Assembly (NCBI GenBank): GCA_026004935.1
Contig: BPKC01000001.1
Location: forward strand, 558,001-622,000
Source: Rhodothalassiaceae bacterium
GTDB lineage: Bacteria; Pseudomonadota; Alphaproteobacteria; Sphingomonadales; Rhodothalassiaceae
Length of the DNA: 64,000 nt
Direction: 5' to 3'
The position numbers and the translations under genes were made by a program. Of this stretch, positions 57,017 through 64,000 are shown piece after piece. Within the stretch, counting starts at the first letter, position 1; each line of letters begins with the position of its first letter. The notes under the pieces are model-generated. The model was not told where the DNA came from, did not search any database, and saw only the letters and a program-made list of their open reading frames with translations.

Positions 57017-57997
57017 TCAACCCGCCTCGGGCGCTCCCCGCCGCACGCGCGCCGCAAGATCCAGCACCGCCTCGCGCGCCGGCGGGCTCGTGCCCTCGGT
57101 GGCGGCGGTGGCCGCGGCGGTCGCCATCGCGAGCCGCGAGGCCTCGATCCAGTCGTCACCCCGCATCACGCGGGCGATCAGCGTGCCGAGAAGGAAGTCC
57201 CCCGCGCCCGCAAGGCTCACGAGCGCTACCGCCGGCGGCTCCCAGCGCCAGGCCCCGCCCTCGCGCACGACGACGAGCCCCTTCGGCCCCAGCGTATAGC
57301 AGAAGGTCCGGGTCCTGCCCGCCGCCACCATGCGCCGCGCGAGCGTGAGAAGATCGCCCCGGCCGTGGCCCAGCCGCCCGGCCAGCTCCGCCATCTCGCG
57401 CCGATCGGGCTTGACGAGGTCCACGCCCGCCTCGAGCGCCGCCACCAGCGCCTCGCCGCGGGTGTCGACGGCGATCCGCGCCGACGGCGCCGCCTCGCGC
57501 ACCAGAGCGACGAGGCGCGCCATCTCCGCCGGCGCCACCCCTGCCGGCAGCGAGCCCGAGAACACGACCCACTGCGGCCCGGATGTGCGCAGCCGCTCCG
57601 CCAGCACGGCGCCGAGCTCCGCCAGCTCCTGCGCGCGCCAGCGCGGCCCGGGGTGGATGATGCGGTAGAAGCCGCCGTCGGGAAGCGTGATCTGCCAGCT
57701 CTCGCGCGTCTCCTCGGCGATGGGAAAGACCGCGCAGGGCACATCCTCCGCGTCGAGAAGATCCCTGAGCCGCGCGCCGGTCGGCCCGCCGAGCGCCGCC
57801 AGCGCCTCCACCGACTCCCGCTCCAGCCAGCGCCGGGCCATGCGCGCGACATTGATCCCGCCGCCGCCCGGATCGCGCTTGAGCCGCCGGCTCGCGAGCT
57901 TCACCTGCGGCTCCCAGGCGTCGACCCAGGCGGTGACGTCGAGCGCCGGGTTGAGGGTGACGGTCATGAGGGATCCGCGCGCCGCCATGTCCCTCAT
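57017..57997 (-). CDS. PfkB-family sugar-phosphate kinase (1-phosphofructokinase type)
   Basis: A ribokinase-fold kinase of about 326 residues (starts at 57997, 57988 or 57967 are all possible). The N-terminus MTVTLNPALDVTAWVDAW and RLKRDPGGGGINVARMARRW are those of the FruK/PfkB/LacC subgroup acting on fructose-phosphate or tagatose-phosphate. VDLVKPDRREMAELAGR near residue 200 and SLAGAGDFLLGTLIARVM near 265 (anion hole and catalytic Asp in GAGD) complete the active site. It starts one base after the pgi stop, so F6P produced by Pgi is the natural candidate substrate, which would make it an ATP-dependent phosphofructokinase like E. coli Pfk-2. Confidence 0.88.
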   Translation of the reverse strand: MRDMAARGSLMTVTLNPALDVTAWVDAWEPQVKLASRRLKRDPGGGGINVARMARRWLERESVEALAALGGPTGARLRDLLDAEDVPCAVFPIAEETRESWQITLPDGGFYRIIHPGPRWRAQELAELGAVLAERLRTSGPQWVVFSGSLPAGVAPAEMARLVALVREAAPSARIAVDTRGEALVAALEAGVDLVKPDRREMAELAGRLGHGRGDLLTLARRMVAAGRTRTFCYTLGPKGLVVVREGGAWRWEPPAVALVSLAGAGDFLLGTLIARVMRGDDWIEASRLAMATAAATAATEGTSPPAREAVLDLAARVRRGAPEAG

Positions 57998-57998
57998 C

Positions 57999-59708
57999 TC
58001 ATCCGCGTCCGACAAGACCCGCCGCGCGCGCAAACGCGACGAGGGCCGGCGGCAGCTCCGCCGCCTCGCCGCCCGCCTGCCGCAGCAGGTCTTCCGCCGC
58101 CCGCGCCCGCTCCTTGCCGAGCTCCACGCCCCACTGGTCGAAGGGATTGATGCCGAAAAGCCAGCCCTCGATGACGGTGCGGTGCTCGAAGAGCGCAAGA
58201 AGCGCGCCGAAGCCTTCCGGATCGAGGCGTTCGAGGAGCAGGATCTGATGCGGCCGTGCCCCCGGCAGCACGAGATGCGGGGCAAGCCGGCGCAGCTCCT
58301 CGCCGCCGTGGCCGGCGGCCTCGAGCGCGGCCTCCACTTCCGCGCGGCTGCGGCCGGCGAAGAAGGCCGCCGACTGGCCGAGGAGATGGGCGATGAGCGC
58401 CCGGTCGAGGTCGCCATGCCCGCTCCAGCCCGGGCGGATGCCGATCATGGTCACGACGAGGTCCCGCGTGCCCTGGTGCAGCATCTGGAAGAAGGCGTGC
58501 TGGGCGTTGGTGCCGCGCCGTCCCCACAGCGCGGACGTGCCCGGCCAGGCGAGCGGCCGGCCGTCGGCGGCGGCGACGCGCTTGCCGTTGCTTTCGAGAT
58601 CAAGCTGCTGAAGGTGGTCGACGAAGCGTTCCAGCCGGTCGGCATAGGGCACCACCACCTCGCCCTCGACCCGACGCACCGCCTTCATCCAGAAGCCCGC
58701 AAGCGCAAGCCGCAGCGGGAGGTTGGAGGGGGGCGGGGCTTCGCGCACATGCGCGTCCATCGCCCGCGCGCCGGCGAGAAGCCGCGAAAACGTCTCCCAT
58801 CCCAGCCCGAAGGCGATGGGCGCGCCGAAGGCGGATGTGAGAGAGAACCGCCCGCCGATGCTTTCCGGCACGACGAGGGTCCGTTCCGGGGCGAAGCCGG
58901 CAGCCGCGGCGCGCCCCGGCGCGGCGGTGATCGCGAGCGCCTGCGCCTCCGGCTCCGGTGCGGCGCCGGCAAGCCAGGCCCGGACCTTGCGCCAGAGTGC
59001 AAGCGTCTCCACCGTGCCGAAGGACTTGGAGGCGACGGTGACGAGCGTGCGCGCGGGATCGAGACCCGAGAGCACCGCATCGAGGCTGCTTCCGTCCATA
59101 TTCGAGAGGAAGTGAACCGGAAGGCGGCCGTCCGCCGGCTGAAGCGGCGCCAGGGCCTCCCATGCGGCCTCCGGCCCCAGATGCGAGCCGCCGATGCCGA
59201 GATGAATCATCGCGGCAAAGGGCGCCCCGCCCGCCCCTCGCCAGCGACCCGAGCGGACGTCCTCGACGAGCTCCCGCAGCCGCGCCCGGCCTTCCGCGAG
59301 AAGCGCGGCATCCCGGCGCGCGGCCGCGCTCGCGAGTCCGCCCGCGGCCGCGGCAAGGCCGGTCTCCTCCGCACGCGCCAGCCAGTGCAGGGCGGGGCGC
59401 TCCTCCGTCACATTGACGAGGCGGCCCGCAAACAGCGCCGCGCGCAGATCCGACACATGCATCGCCGCCGCGAAGCGCAGGAGCGCCCGCCAGCAGCGGT
59501 CATCCAGCAGCAGCGGGGCCTGGAACAGCGTCACCCCCGCCGCCGAAAGCGGCGCCTGCTCCTCCATGCGCTGGACGGGACGCCGCGCGATCCGCCCCGC
59601 CTGGCGCTTGAGCGCCGCGAAGGCGGCGGCCACGGCCGGATCATGGGGCGAAGGCGGCGCGGCGCCGTCATGCGCGCCGGGATCCTTCTTCAGCTCCGGT
59701 TCAGTCAT
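57999..59708 (-). CDS. pgi: Glucose-6-phosphate isomerase
   Basis: Interconverts glucose-6-phosphate and fructose-6-phosphate. It has 569 residues with two SIS-type sugar-isomerase domains. Landmarks: MIHLGIGGSHLGPEAAWEAL near residue 165, VASKSFGTVETL near 225 (phosphate-binding), the family signature GGRFSLTSAFGAPIAFGLGW near 285, the catalytic glutamate/histidine region GRRGTNAQHAFFQMLHQG near 395, and signature 2 GINPFDQWGVELGKE near 525. The ATG overlaps the stop of the upstream amidotransferase-like gene (ATGA), tying a central-metabolism enzyme to an amide-metabolism pair. Confidence 0.96.
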   Translation of the reverse strand: MTEPELKKDPGAHDGAAPPSPHDPAVAAAFAALKRQAGRIARRPVQRMEEQAPLSAAGVTLFQAPLLLDDRCWRALLRFAAAMHVSDLRAALFAGRLVNVTEERPALHWLARAEETGLAAAAGGLASAAARRDAALLAEGRARLRELVEDVRSGRWRGAGGAPFAAMIHLGIGGSHLGPEAAWEALAPLQPADGRLPVHFLSNMDGSSLDAVLSGLDPARTLVTVASKSFGTVETLALWRKVRAWLAGAAPEPEAQALAITAAPGRAAAAGFAPERTLVVPESIGGRFSLTSAFGAPIAFGLGWETFSRLLAGARAMDAHVREAPPPSNLPLRLALAGFWMKAVRRVEGEVVVPYADRLERFVDHLQQLDLESNGKRVAAADGRPLAWPGTSALWGRRGTNAQHAFFQMLHQGTRDLVVTMIGIRPGWSGHGDLDRALIAHLLGQSAAFFAGRSRAEVEAALEAAGHGGEELRRLAPHLVLPGARPHQILLLERLDPEGFGALLALFEHRTVIEGWLFGINPFDQWGVELGKERARAAEDLLRQAGGEAAELPPALVAFARAAGLVGRG

Positions 59709-60385
59709 GGGTCATGCCGTCCTCGTCCTGCGCGGCGGCGGGCGGCGGCGACCAGCGCCGCGAACAGCCGCCGCGTGCTCGCCTGCCAGAACAGATACTC
59801 GGGATGCCATTGTACGCCGATGAGAAACCAGTCGTCCTCCGTGCCTTCCACCGCCTGGATGATGCCCTCATCGTCCCAGGCCACCGCCCGCAGCCCCTCG
59901 CCCGGCTCCGCGACGGCCTGGTGGTGGATGGCGTTCACCCTGAGCCGCCGGCGGCCGAAAAGTTCGGCGAGACGGCTGTCGGGGGCGATGGTCACGGATT
60001 TGACGGGAAGTGGCGTCCGCCGGGCGCGCGCGCCGGCCGCGGCCTCGGAGAGGTCCGTGTGGAGCGTGCCGCCCAGCGCGACATTGATCATCTGTGCGCC
60101 CCGGCACACGCCCAGCACCGGGCGACGGTCGCGCGCGGCCTCGGCGAAGAGCGCAAGCTCGAGCGCATCGCGCGCGGGATCGATGCGGGCGGTGGGGGTG
60201 AGGTGGCCGGCATACAGGCGCACGTCGATGTCGTCGCCGCCGCCGAGCAGCAGGCCGTCGAAGGCGTCCTTCGGCCGTCCGCCGCCCGGCACCACGCGCG
60301 CCGCCCGCGCTCCGGCCGAACGGAGCAGGAGCGCGATCAGCCACCAGTCCACCGGCGTGCCGCCGGCACCGTCCGTCATCCACAC
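59705..60385 (-). CDS. Class I glutamine amidotransferase-like protein (peptidase C26 / gamma-glutamyl hydrolase type)
   Basis: A triad glutaminase-fold protein of about 226 residues. The nucleophile cysteine is in PVLGVCRGAQMINVALGG, and the histidine and glutamate are in GVQWHPEYLFWQ, as in PuuD-like gamma-glutamyl-GABA hydrolases. DGLLLGGGDDIDVRLY is the usual oxyanion-strand region. The start is uncertain: GTG 60385 is used here, but the first beta strand of the fold (RRPRPLVWMTDG) begins at a CTG (60406) that overlaps the upstream stop as CTGA. Its partner upstream is an amidoligase gene; the pair is recurrent in proteobacteria and presumably makes and breaks, or feeds ammonia to, an amide bond. 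Confidence 0.87.
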   Translation of the reverse strand: MWMTDGAGGTPVDWWLIALLLRSAGARAARVVPGGGRPKDAFDGLLLGGGDDIDVRLYAGHLTPTARIDPARDALELALFAEAARDRRPVLGVCRGAQMINVALGGTLHTDLSEAAAGARARRTPLPVKSVTIAPDSRLAELFGRRRLRVNAIHHQAVAEPGEGLRAVAWDDEGIIQAVEGTEDDWFLIGVQWHPEYLFWQASTRRLFAALVAAARRRAGRGRHDP

Positions 60386-60402
60386 GAGCGGGCGCGGGCG
60401 CC

Positions 60403-61380
60403 TCAGTCGCACAGGAGCGCCTCCACCAGATCCGCCCATTCCTCGCGGCTGCCGGTAAAGCGGCGATAGGCGCGGGCGAGCCGGCCCAGCATCGTGGCGT
60501 CTTCCGCCAGCTCCTCCACCATGACCCAGCGGTTCCACTCGCCGGTGATCGACCAGCCCTTCTCGCCGATGCGCGAATCGGGGACGCGGTAGTGATAGGT
60601 CGGCCGCGCCTTCACGCGCACGTCGCGGACGTGGCGCTCGAGCAGGGCGGCGTCCACATGGGCGAACAGCGGCAGCAGATCGAGCCCGCGGTTGCGGGTG
60701 GCGTTGTCGGAAAGATAGTCCTCCATGAACTGGGGCCAGTCCGGCGCGTAGTCCGGGTCGAGGACGAGGCGCGCGTAGGAGCGCGGGAAGGGATTGGCGA
60801 AGGCGAAGAGCCGGCGCAGCATGTCGCGCCCGGCCGTGCGGCGCAGCCAGTCCTCCATCACGAGATAGGCGCGGAACTGCCGCAGGACGACGGCGATGTC
60901 GGTGGCCGGCACCTCCGGATTGAACTGCATGGCGAAGGCGTAATAGAGCGCCTCCCCCGTGCCCCGCGCGCCCCTTTTCGCCAGGGCCAGCTGAAGGTCG
61001 TCGAAGGCCGGGATGTCCGCGATTTCGATCGGCGGGCCGACGATTTCCGCCGGCACGAAATGGCTCGCCAGCTCGCCGAGCTTGCCGAGAAGTTCGGTCT
61101 CGATCTCCCTCCAGCGCTCGTCCTCGGCCTTGGCGTGCAGATAGATCGCGTCGAGCTTGACGGCGAAGCGCCCGAAGCGGGTCTCCTCCACCACCCAGGC
61201 GTTCGGCCCCTCCTCGCGCGCCCTGCCGCCGAAGAGCTCTGTGACGGTGCGCGCCGCCTCCTCGAGCGGCAGCTCGCCGAACTCGATCTCGATGCCGACG
61301 CGGCGCGGGCGGCCGTCCGCCGTCTCGGGCAGCGGCGGCTGCTTCGGCTCGGGGATGGTCGCGGTGCCGCTCTTCGCCAT
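60403..61380 (-). CDS. Amidoligase family protein (glutamine-synthetase-like COOH-NH2 ligase)
   Basis: A putative ATP-dependent ligase joining a carboxylate to an amine, of the amidoligase family related in fold to glutamine synthetase and gamma-glutamylcysteine ligase. The 325 residues start at ATG 61380. Visible blocks: RRVGIEIEFGELPLEEAA near residue 25 (the acidic ExE metal-binding strand), VVEETRFGRFAVKLDAIYL, AEIVGPPIEIADIP near 115, MQFNPEVPATD, NRGLDLLPLFAHVD near 235 and RPTYHYRVPDSRI plus ITGEWNRWVMVEELA near 285. It is the first gene of a four-gene overlapping operon with a C26-type hydrolase, pgi and a PfkB kinase. Substrates are unknown. Confidence 0.88.
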   Translation of the reverse strand: MAKSGTATIPEPKQPPLPETADGRPRRVGIEIEFGELPLEEAARTVTELFGGRAREEGPNAWVVEETRFGRFAVKLDAIYLHAKAEDERWREIETELLGKLGELASHFVPAEIVGPPIEIADIPAFDDLQLALAKRGARGTGEALYYAFAMQFNPEVPATDIAVVLRQFRAYLVMEDWLRRTAGRDMLRRLFAFANPFPRSYARLVLDPDYAPDWPQFMEDYLSDNATRNRGLDLLPLFAHVDAALLERHVRDVRVKARPTYHYRVPDSRIGEKGWSITGEWNRWVMVEELAEDATMLGRLARAYRRFTGSREEWADLVEALLCD

Positions 61381-61505
61381 GGTGGTGGTATCTCCTTTGG
61401 CTGGCGATCGCCGGGCTCCTTGGCGTACCGGTCCCCCTTCGGCTAGCATGCCGCCTGCCGGCAAGGCCAGCCGCCAGGTGGCCGCAGATCATGGGGAAGC
61501 CAGGG

Positions 61506-62549
61506 ATGGCCGCAGACGGCGACGGCGACATTCCGCTGAAGATGCGGGCCATGGTCTTCTCCGGGCCGGGCCGGCCGCTGACGCTCGAGCGGGTGCCGGT
61601 GCCGCGTCCCGGTCCGCGCGAGGTGCTGATCCGGGTCGAGGCCTGCGGCGTCTGCCGCACGGACCTGCATCTCGTCGACGGCGAGCTTCCCGAGCCGATG
61701 CCGGGCGTGATCCCGGGCCACGAGATCGTCGGGCGCGTGGTGGCGGTCGGCGGGGAAGCGGCGGCCGCCGGACTTGCGCATCTCGCCCCGGGAAGCCGGG
61801 TCGGCGTCGGCTGGCTCGCCTCCACCTGCGGGCTGTGCCGCCACTGCCGGCAGGGGCGGGAGAATCTGTGCGACAAGGCCCGGTTCACGGGCTACACCCG
61901 CCACGGCGGCTATGCCGAGTATCATCTGGCCGATGCGGGCTTCGTGTATCCCCTGGAGCTCGCGCTCGATGACGCCCATGCGGCGCCGCTCATGTGCGCG
62001 GGGCTGATCGGCTACCGCAGCTACCGGATGATGGGGGATGCGCTCGCCGTCGGCATCTACGGCTTCGGCGCGGCGGCCCACATTCTGTGCCAGGTGATGG
62101 TGGCGGAGGGCCGGCGGATCTTCGCCTTCACGCGCCCGGGCGATGCGGCCGCGCAGGAATTCGCCCGCGGGCTCGGGGCGGTCTGGGCCGGGGATTCGAC
62201 GGCCCTGCCGCCCGAGCCGCTCGATGCCGCGCTCATCTTCGCGCCCGTCGGCGCGCTGGTGCCCGCGGCGCTCAAGGCCGTGCGCCCGGGCGGGCGGGTC
62301 ATCTGCGGCGGCATCCACATGAGCGACATCCCGGGCTTCGCCTACCGGGAGCTGTGGGGCGAGCGGGCGATCATGAGCGTCGCGAACCTCACCCGCGCGG
62401 ACGCCGACGCCTTTCTTGCCCGCGCCCGGGGCCTCGAGCTTGAGACCCATGTGAAGGTCTATCCGCTGGAGGCGGCGAACGAGGCGCTCGCGGATCTCAG
62501 GGCCGGGCGGCTTCAGGGCGCGGCGGTGCTGGTGACGGAGCGGCGATGA
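61506..62549 (+). CDS. Zinc-dependent alcohol dehydrogenase (MDR family)
   Basis: A 347-residue medium-chain dehydrogenase. The catalytic zinc site is ACGVCRTDLH (Cys near 45) with GHEIVGRVV, and the structural zinc site is complete: CGLCRHCRQGRENLC near residues 110-125. The Rossmann domain begins VGIYGFGAAAHILCQVM near 190, a GxGxxA/G variant. GYTRHGGYAEYHLADAGFVY is typical for the AdhP/zinc-binding ADH subgroup acting on primary alcohols. ATG 61506 follows GGGGAAGCCAGGG; ATG 61491 is an alternative. Its stop overlaps the kynU start, so the two are translated together. Confidence 0.92.
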   Translation: MAADGDGDIPLKMRAMVFSGPGRPLTLERVPVPRPGPREVLIRVEACGVCRTDLHLVDGELPEPMPGVIPGHEIVGRVVAVGGEAAAAGLAHLAPGSRVGVGWLASTCGLCRHCRQGRENLCDKARFTGYTRHGGYAEYHLADAGFVYPLELALDDAHAAPLMCAGLIGYRSYRMMGDALAVGIYGFGAAAHILCQVMVAEGRRIFAFTRPGDAAAQEFARGLGAVWAGDSTALPPEPLDAALIFAPVGALVPAALKAVRPGGRVICGGIHMSDIPGFAYRELWGERAIMSVANLTRADADAFLARARGLELETHVKVYPLEAANEALADLRAGRLQGAAVLVTERR

Positions 62550-63787
62550 TGGACGCGCCCGGCGCCGGCAAGGAGGATGGCGCGCCGCCCCTGCCGCCGG
62601 GCCTCGACCAGGAGGCGGTGCGCGCGATGGATGCGGCCGACCCCCTCGCCGGGTTCAGGAACCGCTTCGTCATCCCCGACGGCGTCATCTATCTCGACGG
62701 CAACTCGCTGGGTCCGCCCGCGGCCGGGACGGCCGAGCGGCTCGCCGCCTTCGTGCGCGCGGAATGGGGCGGGCGGCTCATCCGCGGCTGGTACGAGGGC
62801 TGGATGGCGCTGCCCGAGCGGCTGGGCGATGCGATCGGCCGGCTCATCGGCGCCCCGCCGGGGGCCACCATCGTCGCCGATTCCACTTCCGTCAATCTCT
62901 ACAAGGCGGCGCGCGCGGCGCTCGAACTCGCCGCCGGTCGGTGCAGGGTGCTGATCGACGAGGCGGATTTTCCGACCGACCGCTATATTCTGGCGGCCGC
63001 CGCGGCCGAGGCCGGGATGAAGCTCGAGGCCGTGCCGGCGGCCCGCCTCGCCGCCGCCATCGACGAGGACACCGCGCTCGTCGCCTTCAGCCATGTCGAC
63101 TACCGCACCGCCGAGGTCCGGGATCTGAAGGCGCTCACCGCGGCGGCCCACGCGGCCGGCGCGCGGGTGCTCGTGGATCTGTCGCATTCGGCGGGGGTCC
63201 TGCCGGTCGAGCTTGCGGCAAGCGGTGCGGATCTGGCCGTCGGCTGCGGCTACAAGTTTCTGAACGGCGGGCCGGGCGCGCCGGCCTTCATCTCGGTGAG
63301 GCCGGATCTGCTTGCGGTCGCCCGCTCGCCGATCCCCGGCTGGATGGCGCATTGCGACCCCTTCGCCTTCGCGCCGGAGTTCGTGCCGGCCGCGGGCATA
63401 CGCCGCTTCGCCTGCGGGACGCCGCCGGTTCTGGGGCTGCAGGCGCTCTCCGTGGCGCTGGAGAATTTCGCGGAGCTCGACGTCGCCGCACTCGCCGCCA
63501 AGGCGCGCCGGCTCGGCAGCCTCTTCCTCGCGACCCTCGAGGCCCGCCGCGGTCCGCTGGGCGGGGCGCTGCTCTCGCCGCGGGACGAGGCGGGCCGCGG
63601 CGCCCAGGTGTCGCTGCGCCAGGCCGAGGCGCGCCGGCTGATGGGTGAGCTTGCCGCGCGCGGCGTGATCGGGGACTTCCGGCCGCCCGACGTGATGCGC
63701 TTCGGATTCTCCCCGCTCATCCTCACCTATGACGAGGTCCGGCGCGCGGCGGAGATTCTGGCGGATCTGCTCGCCGCTCACAGATAG
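62546..63787 (+). CDS. kynU: Kynureninase
   Basis: A PLP enzyme that cleaves kynurenine to anthranilate and alanine in tryptophan breakdown. The 413 residues match the family. FRNRFVIPDGVIYLDGNSLG near residue 40, FVRAEWGGRLIRGWYEGWM near 70, ADSTSVNLYKAA near 110, DEADFPTDRYIL near 145, DLSHSAGVLPVEL near 210 and the PLP lysine in VGCGYKFLNGGPGAPAF near 235 are all intact. CGTPPVLGLQAL is the substrate-side loop. No tryptophan dioxygenase or formamidase gene lies in the window. Its tail overlaps the convergent cardiolipin synthase gene by ten bases. Confidence 0.95.
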   Translation: MMDAPGAGKEDGAPPLPPGLDQEAVRAMDAADPLAGFRNRFVIPDGVIYLDGNSLGPPAAGTAERLAAFVRAEWGGRLIRGWYEGWMALPERLGDAIGRLIGAPPGATIVADSTSVNLYKAARAALELAAGRCRVLIDEADFPTDRYILAAAAAEAGMKLEAVPAARLAAAIDEDTALVAFSHVDYRTAEVRDLKALTAAAHAAGARVLVDLSHSAGVLPVELAASGADLAVGCGYKFLNGGPGAPAFISVRPDLLAVARSPIPGWMAHCDPFAFAPEFVPAAGIRRFACGTPPVLGLQALSVALENFAELDVAALAAKARRLGSLFLATLEARRGPLGGALLSPRDEAGRGAQVSLRQAEARRLMGELAARGVIGDFRPPDVMRFGFSPLILTYDEVRRAAEILADLLAAHR

Positions 63788-64000
63788 GGCGTGAGCAGCC
63801 AGGCGGCACGATGGGCGAGCCGGCGCGCGACCGGCAGGCGCCGTCCCCAGTCCTGCGGAAGGGTCCGGGCATGGCGGGCGTGCCGGGCGATGCAGCGCGC
63901 CACCGTCCCCACAGCCGCGCGGCCGTAGAGCTCCAGATTGAGTTCGAAGTTGAGGCGGAAGCTGCGCACGTCCCAGTTGCTCGATCCGATCATGGCCCAG
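63778..64000 (-). CDS. Cardiolipin synthase, C-terminal part (cut by window edge)
   Basis: The frame is open to the last base, so the 5' part lies outside the window. The visible ~73 residues contain WAMIGSSNWDVRSFRLNFEL, the end of the second phospholipase-D-type domain in bacterial cardiolipin synthases (the GSxNxDxRS block after the HKD motif), and the usual basic C-terminus ending in WLLTPYL. The enzyme condenses phosphatidylglycerol to cardiolipin in the inner membrane. The HKD motifs themselves are outside the window, so the assignment rests on this tail alone. Confidence 0.85.
   Translation of the reverse strand, partial: WAMIGSSNWDVRSFRLNFELNLELYGRAAVGTVARCIARHARHARTLPQDWGRRLPVARRLAHRAAWLLTPYL

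Overview
The window is chromosomal DNA from a very G+C-rich alphaproteobacterium that I cannot name further. Evidence for the class: a C4-type 5-aminolevulinate synthase (hemA); a separate F0 ATP-synthase operon with two different b-type subunits; the ffs / dnaX / ebfC / recR block; several small families typical of the class (DUF1150, DUF2849, DUF3126, DUF2336); and FNR/FixK-type boxes. Almost all of the sequence is housekeeping DNA with dense, often overlapping genes. No rRNA, tRNA or CRISPR array was seen. One structural RNA is present, the SRP RNA, upstream of dnaX.

Layout. 1-10 kb: the end of a prephenate dehydrogenase gene, hemA behind an FNR-like box, a broken DUF3800 gene, the F0 genes (atpB-atpE-b'-b, no atpI), a soluble zinc-binding chemoreceptor, an MFS exporter and accA. 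9-17 kb: DUF3126, a YgjP-like metalloprotease, an orphan HigA-like regulator, a DUF2336 protein overlapping a PAS-GGDEF diguanylate cyclase, a HAD nucleotidase, and dapD-dapE. 17-23 kb: a LysR regulator and the assimilatory sulfate operon cysG-DUF2849-cysI-DUF934-cysH. 23.2-25.4 kb: an A+T-richer foreign stretch with a damaged OLD-like ATPase/TOPRIM gene. 25.7-30.7 kb: TRAP permeases without a binding protein, a SAM hydrolase, ompW behind a FixK/FNR box, and divergent wrbA and hxlR. 30.7-40.4 kb: truA-fmt-def, small enzymes, a NifU-domain protein, repeats, recR-ebfC-dnaX-ffs and nudC. 40.5-50.3 kb: a peptidase-rich stretch (M1, C40, M17, M23) with a membrane-anchored cytochrome c.

50.6-64 kb is the most unusual part. 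A TonB-dependent receptor gene carries about twelve single-base insertions but otherwise reads perfectly. Two divergent genes lie beside it, a TPR protein and a Sel1-like protein, each ending in a 2-oxoglutarate/iron oxygenase domain. Next comes a tightly overlapping minus-strand operon: amidoligase, class-I glutamine amidotransferase-like hydrolase, glucose-6-phosphate isomerase (pgi) and a PfkB sugar kinase. This links an uncharacterised amide-ligase pair to sugar-phosphate metabolism and is my best candidate for an undescribed pathway. A zinc alcohol dehydrogenase and kynureninase run divergently from it, and the window ends inside a cardiolipin synthase gene.

Two intergenic regions (about 16.6-17.0 and 35.8-36.4 kb) share a palindromic repeat family, and the second also contains a 169-bp tandem duplication.
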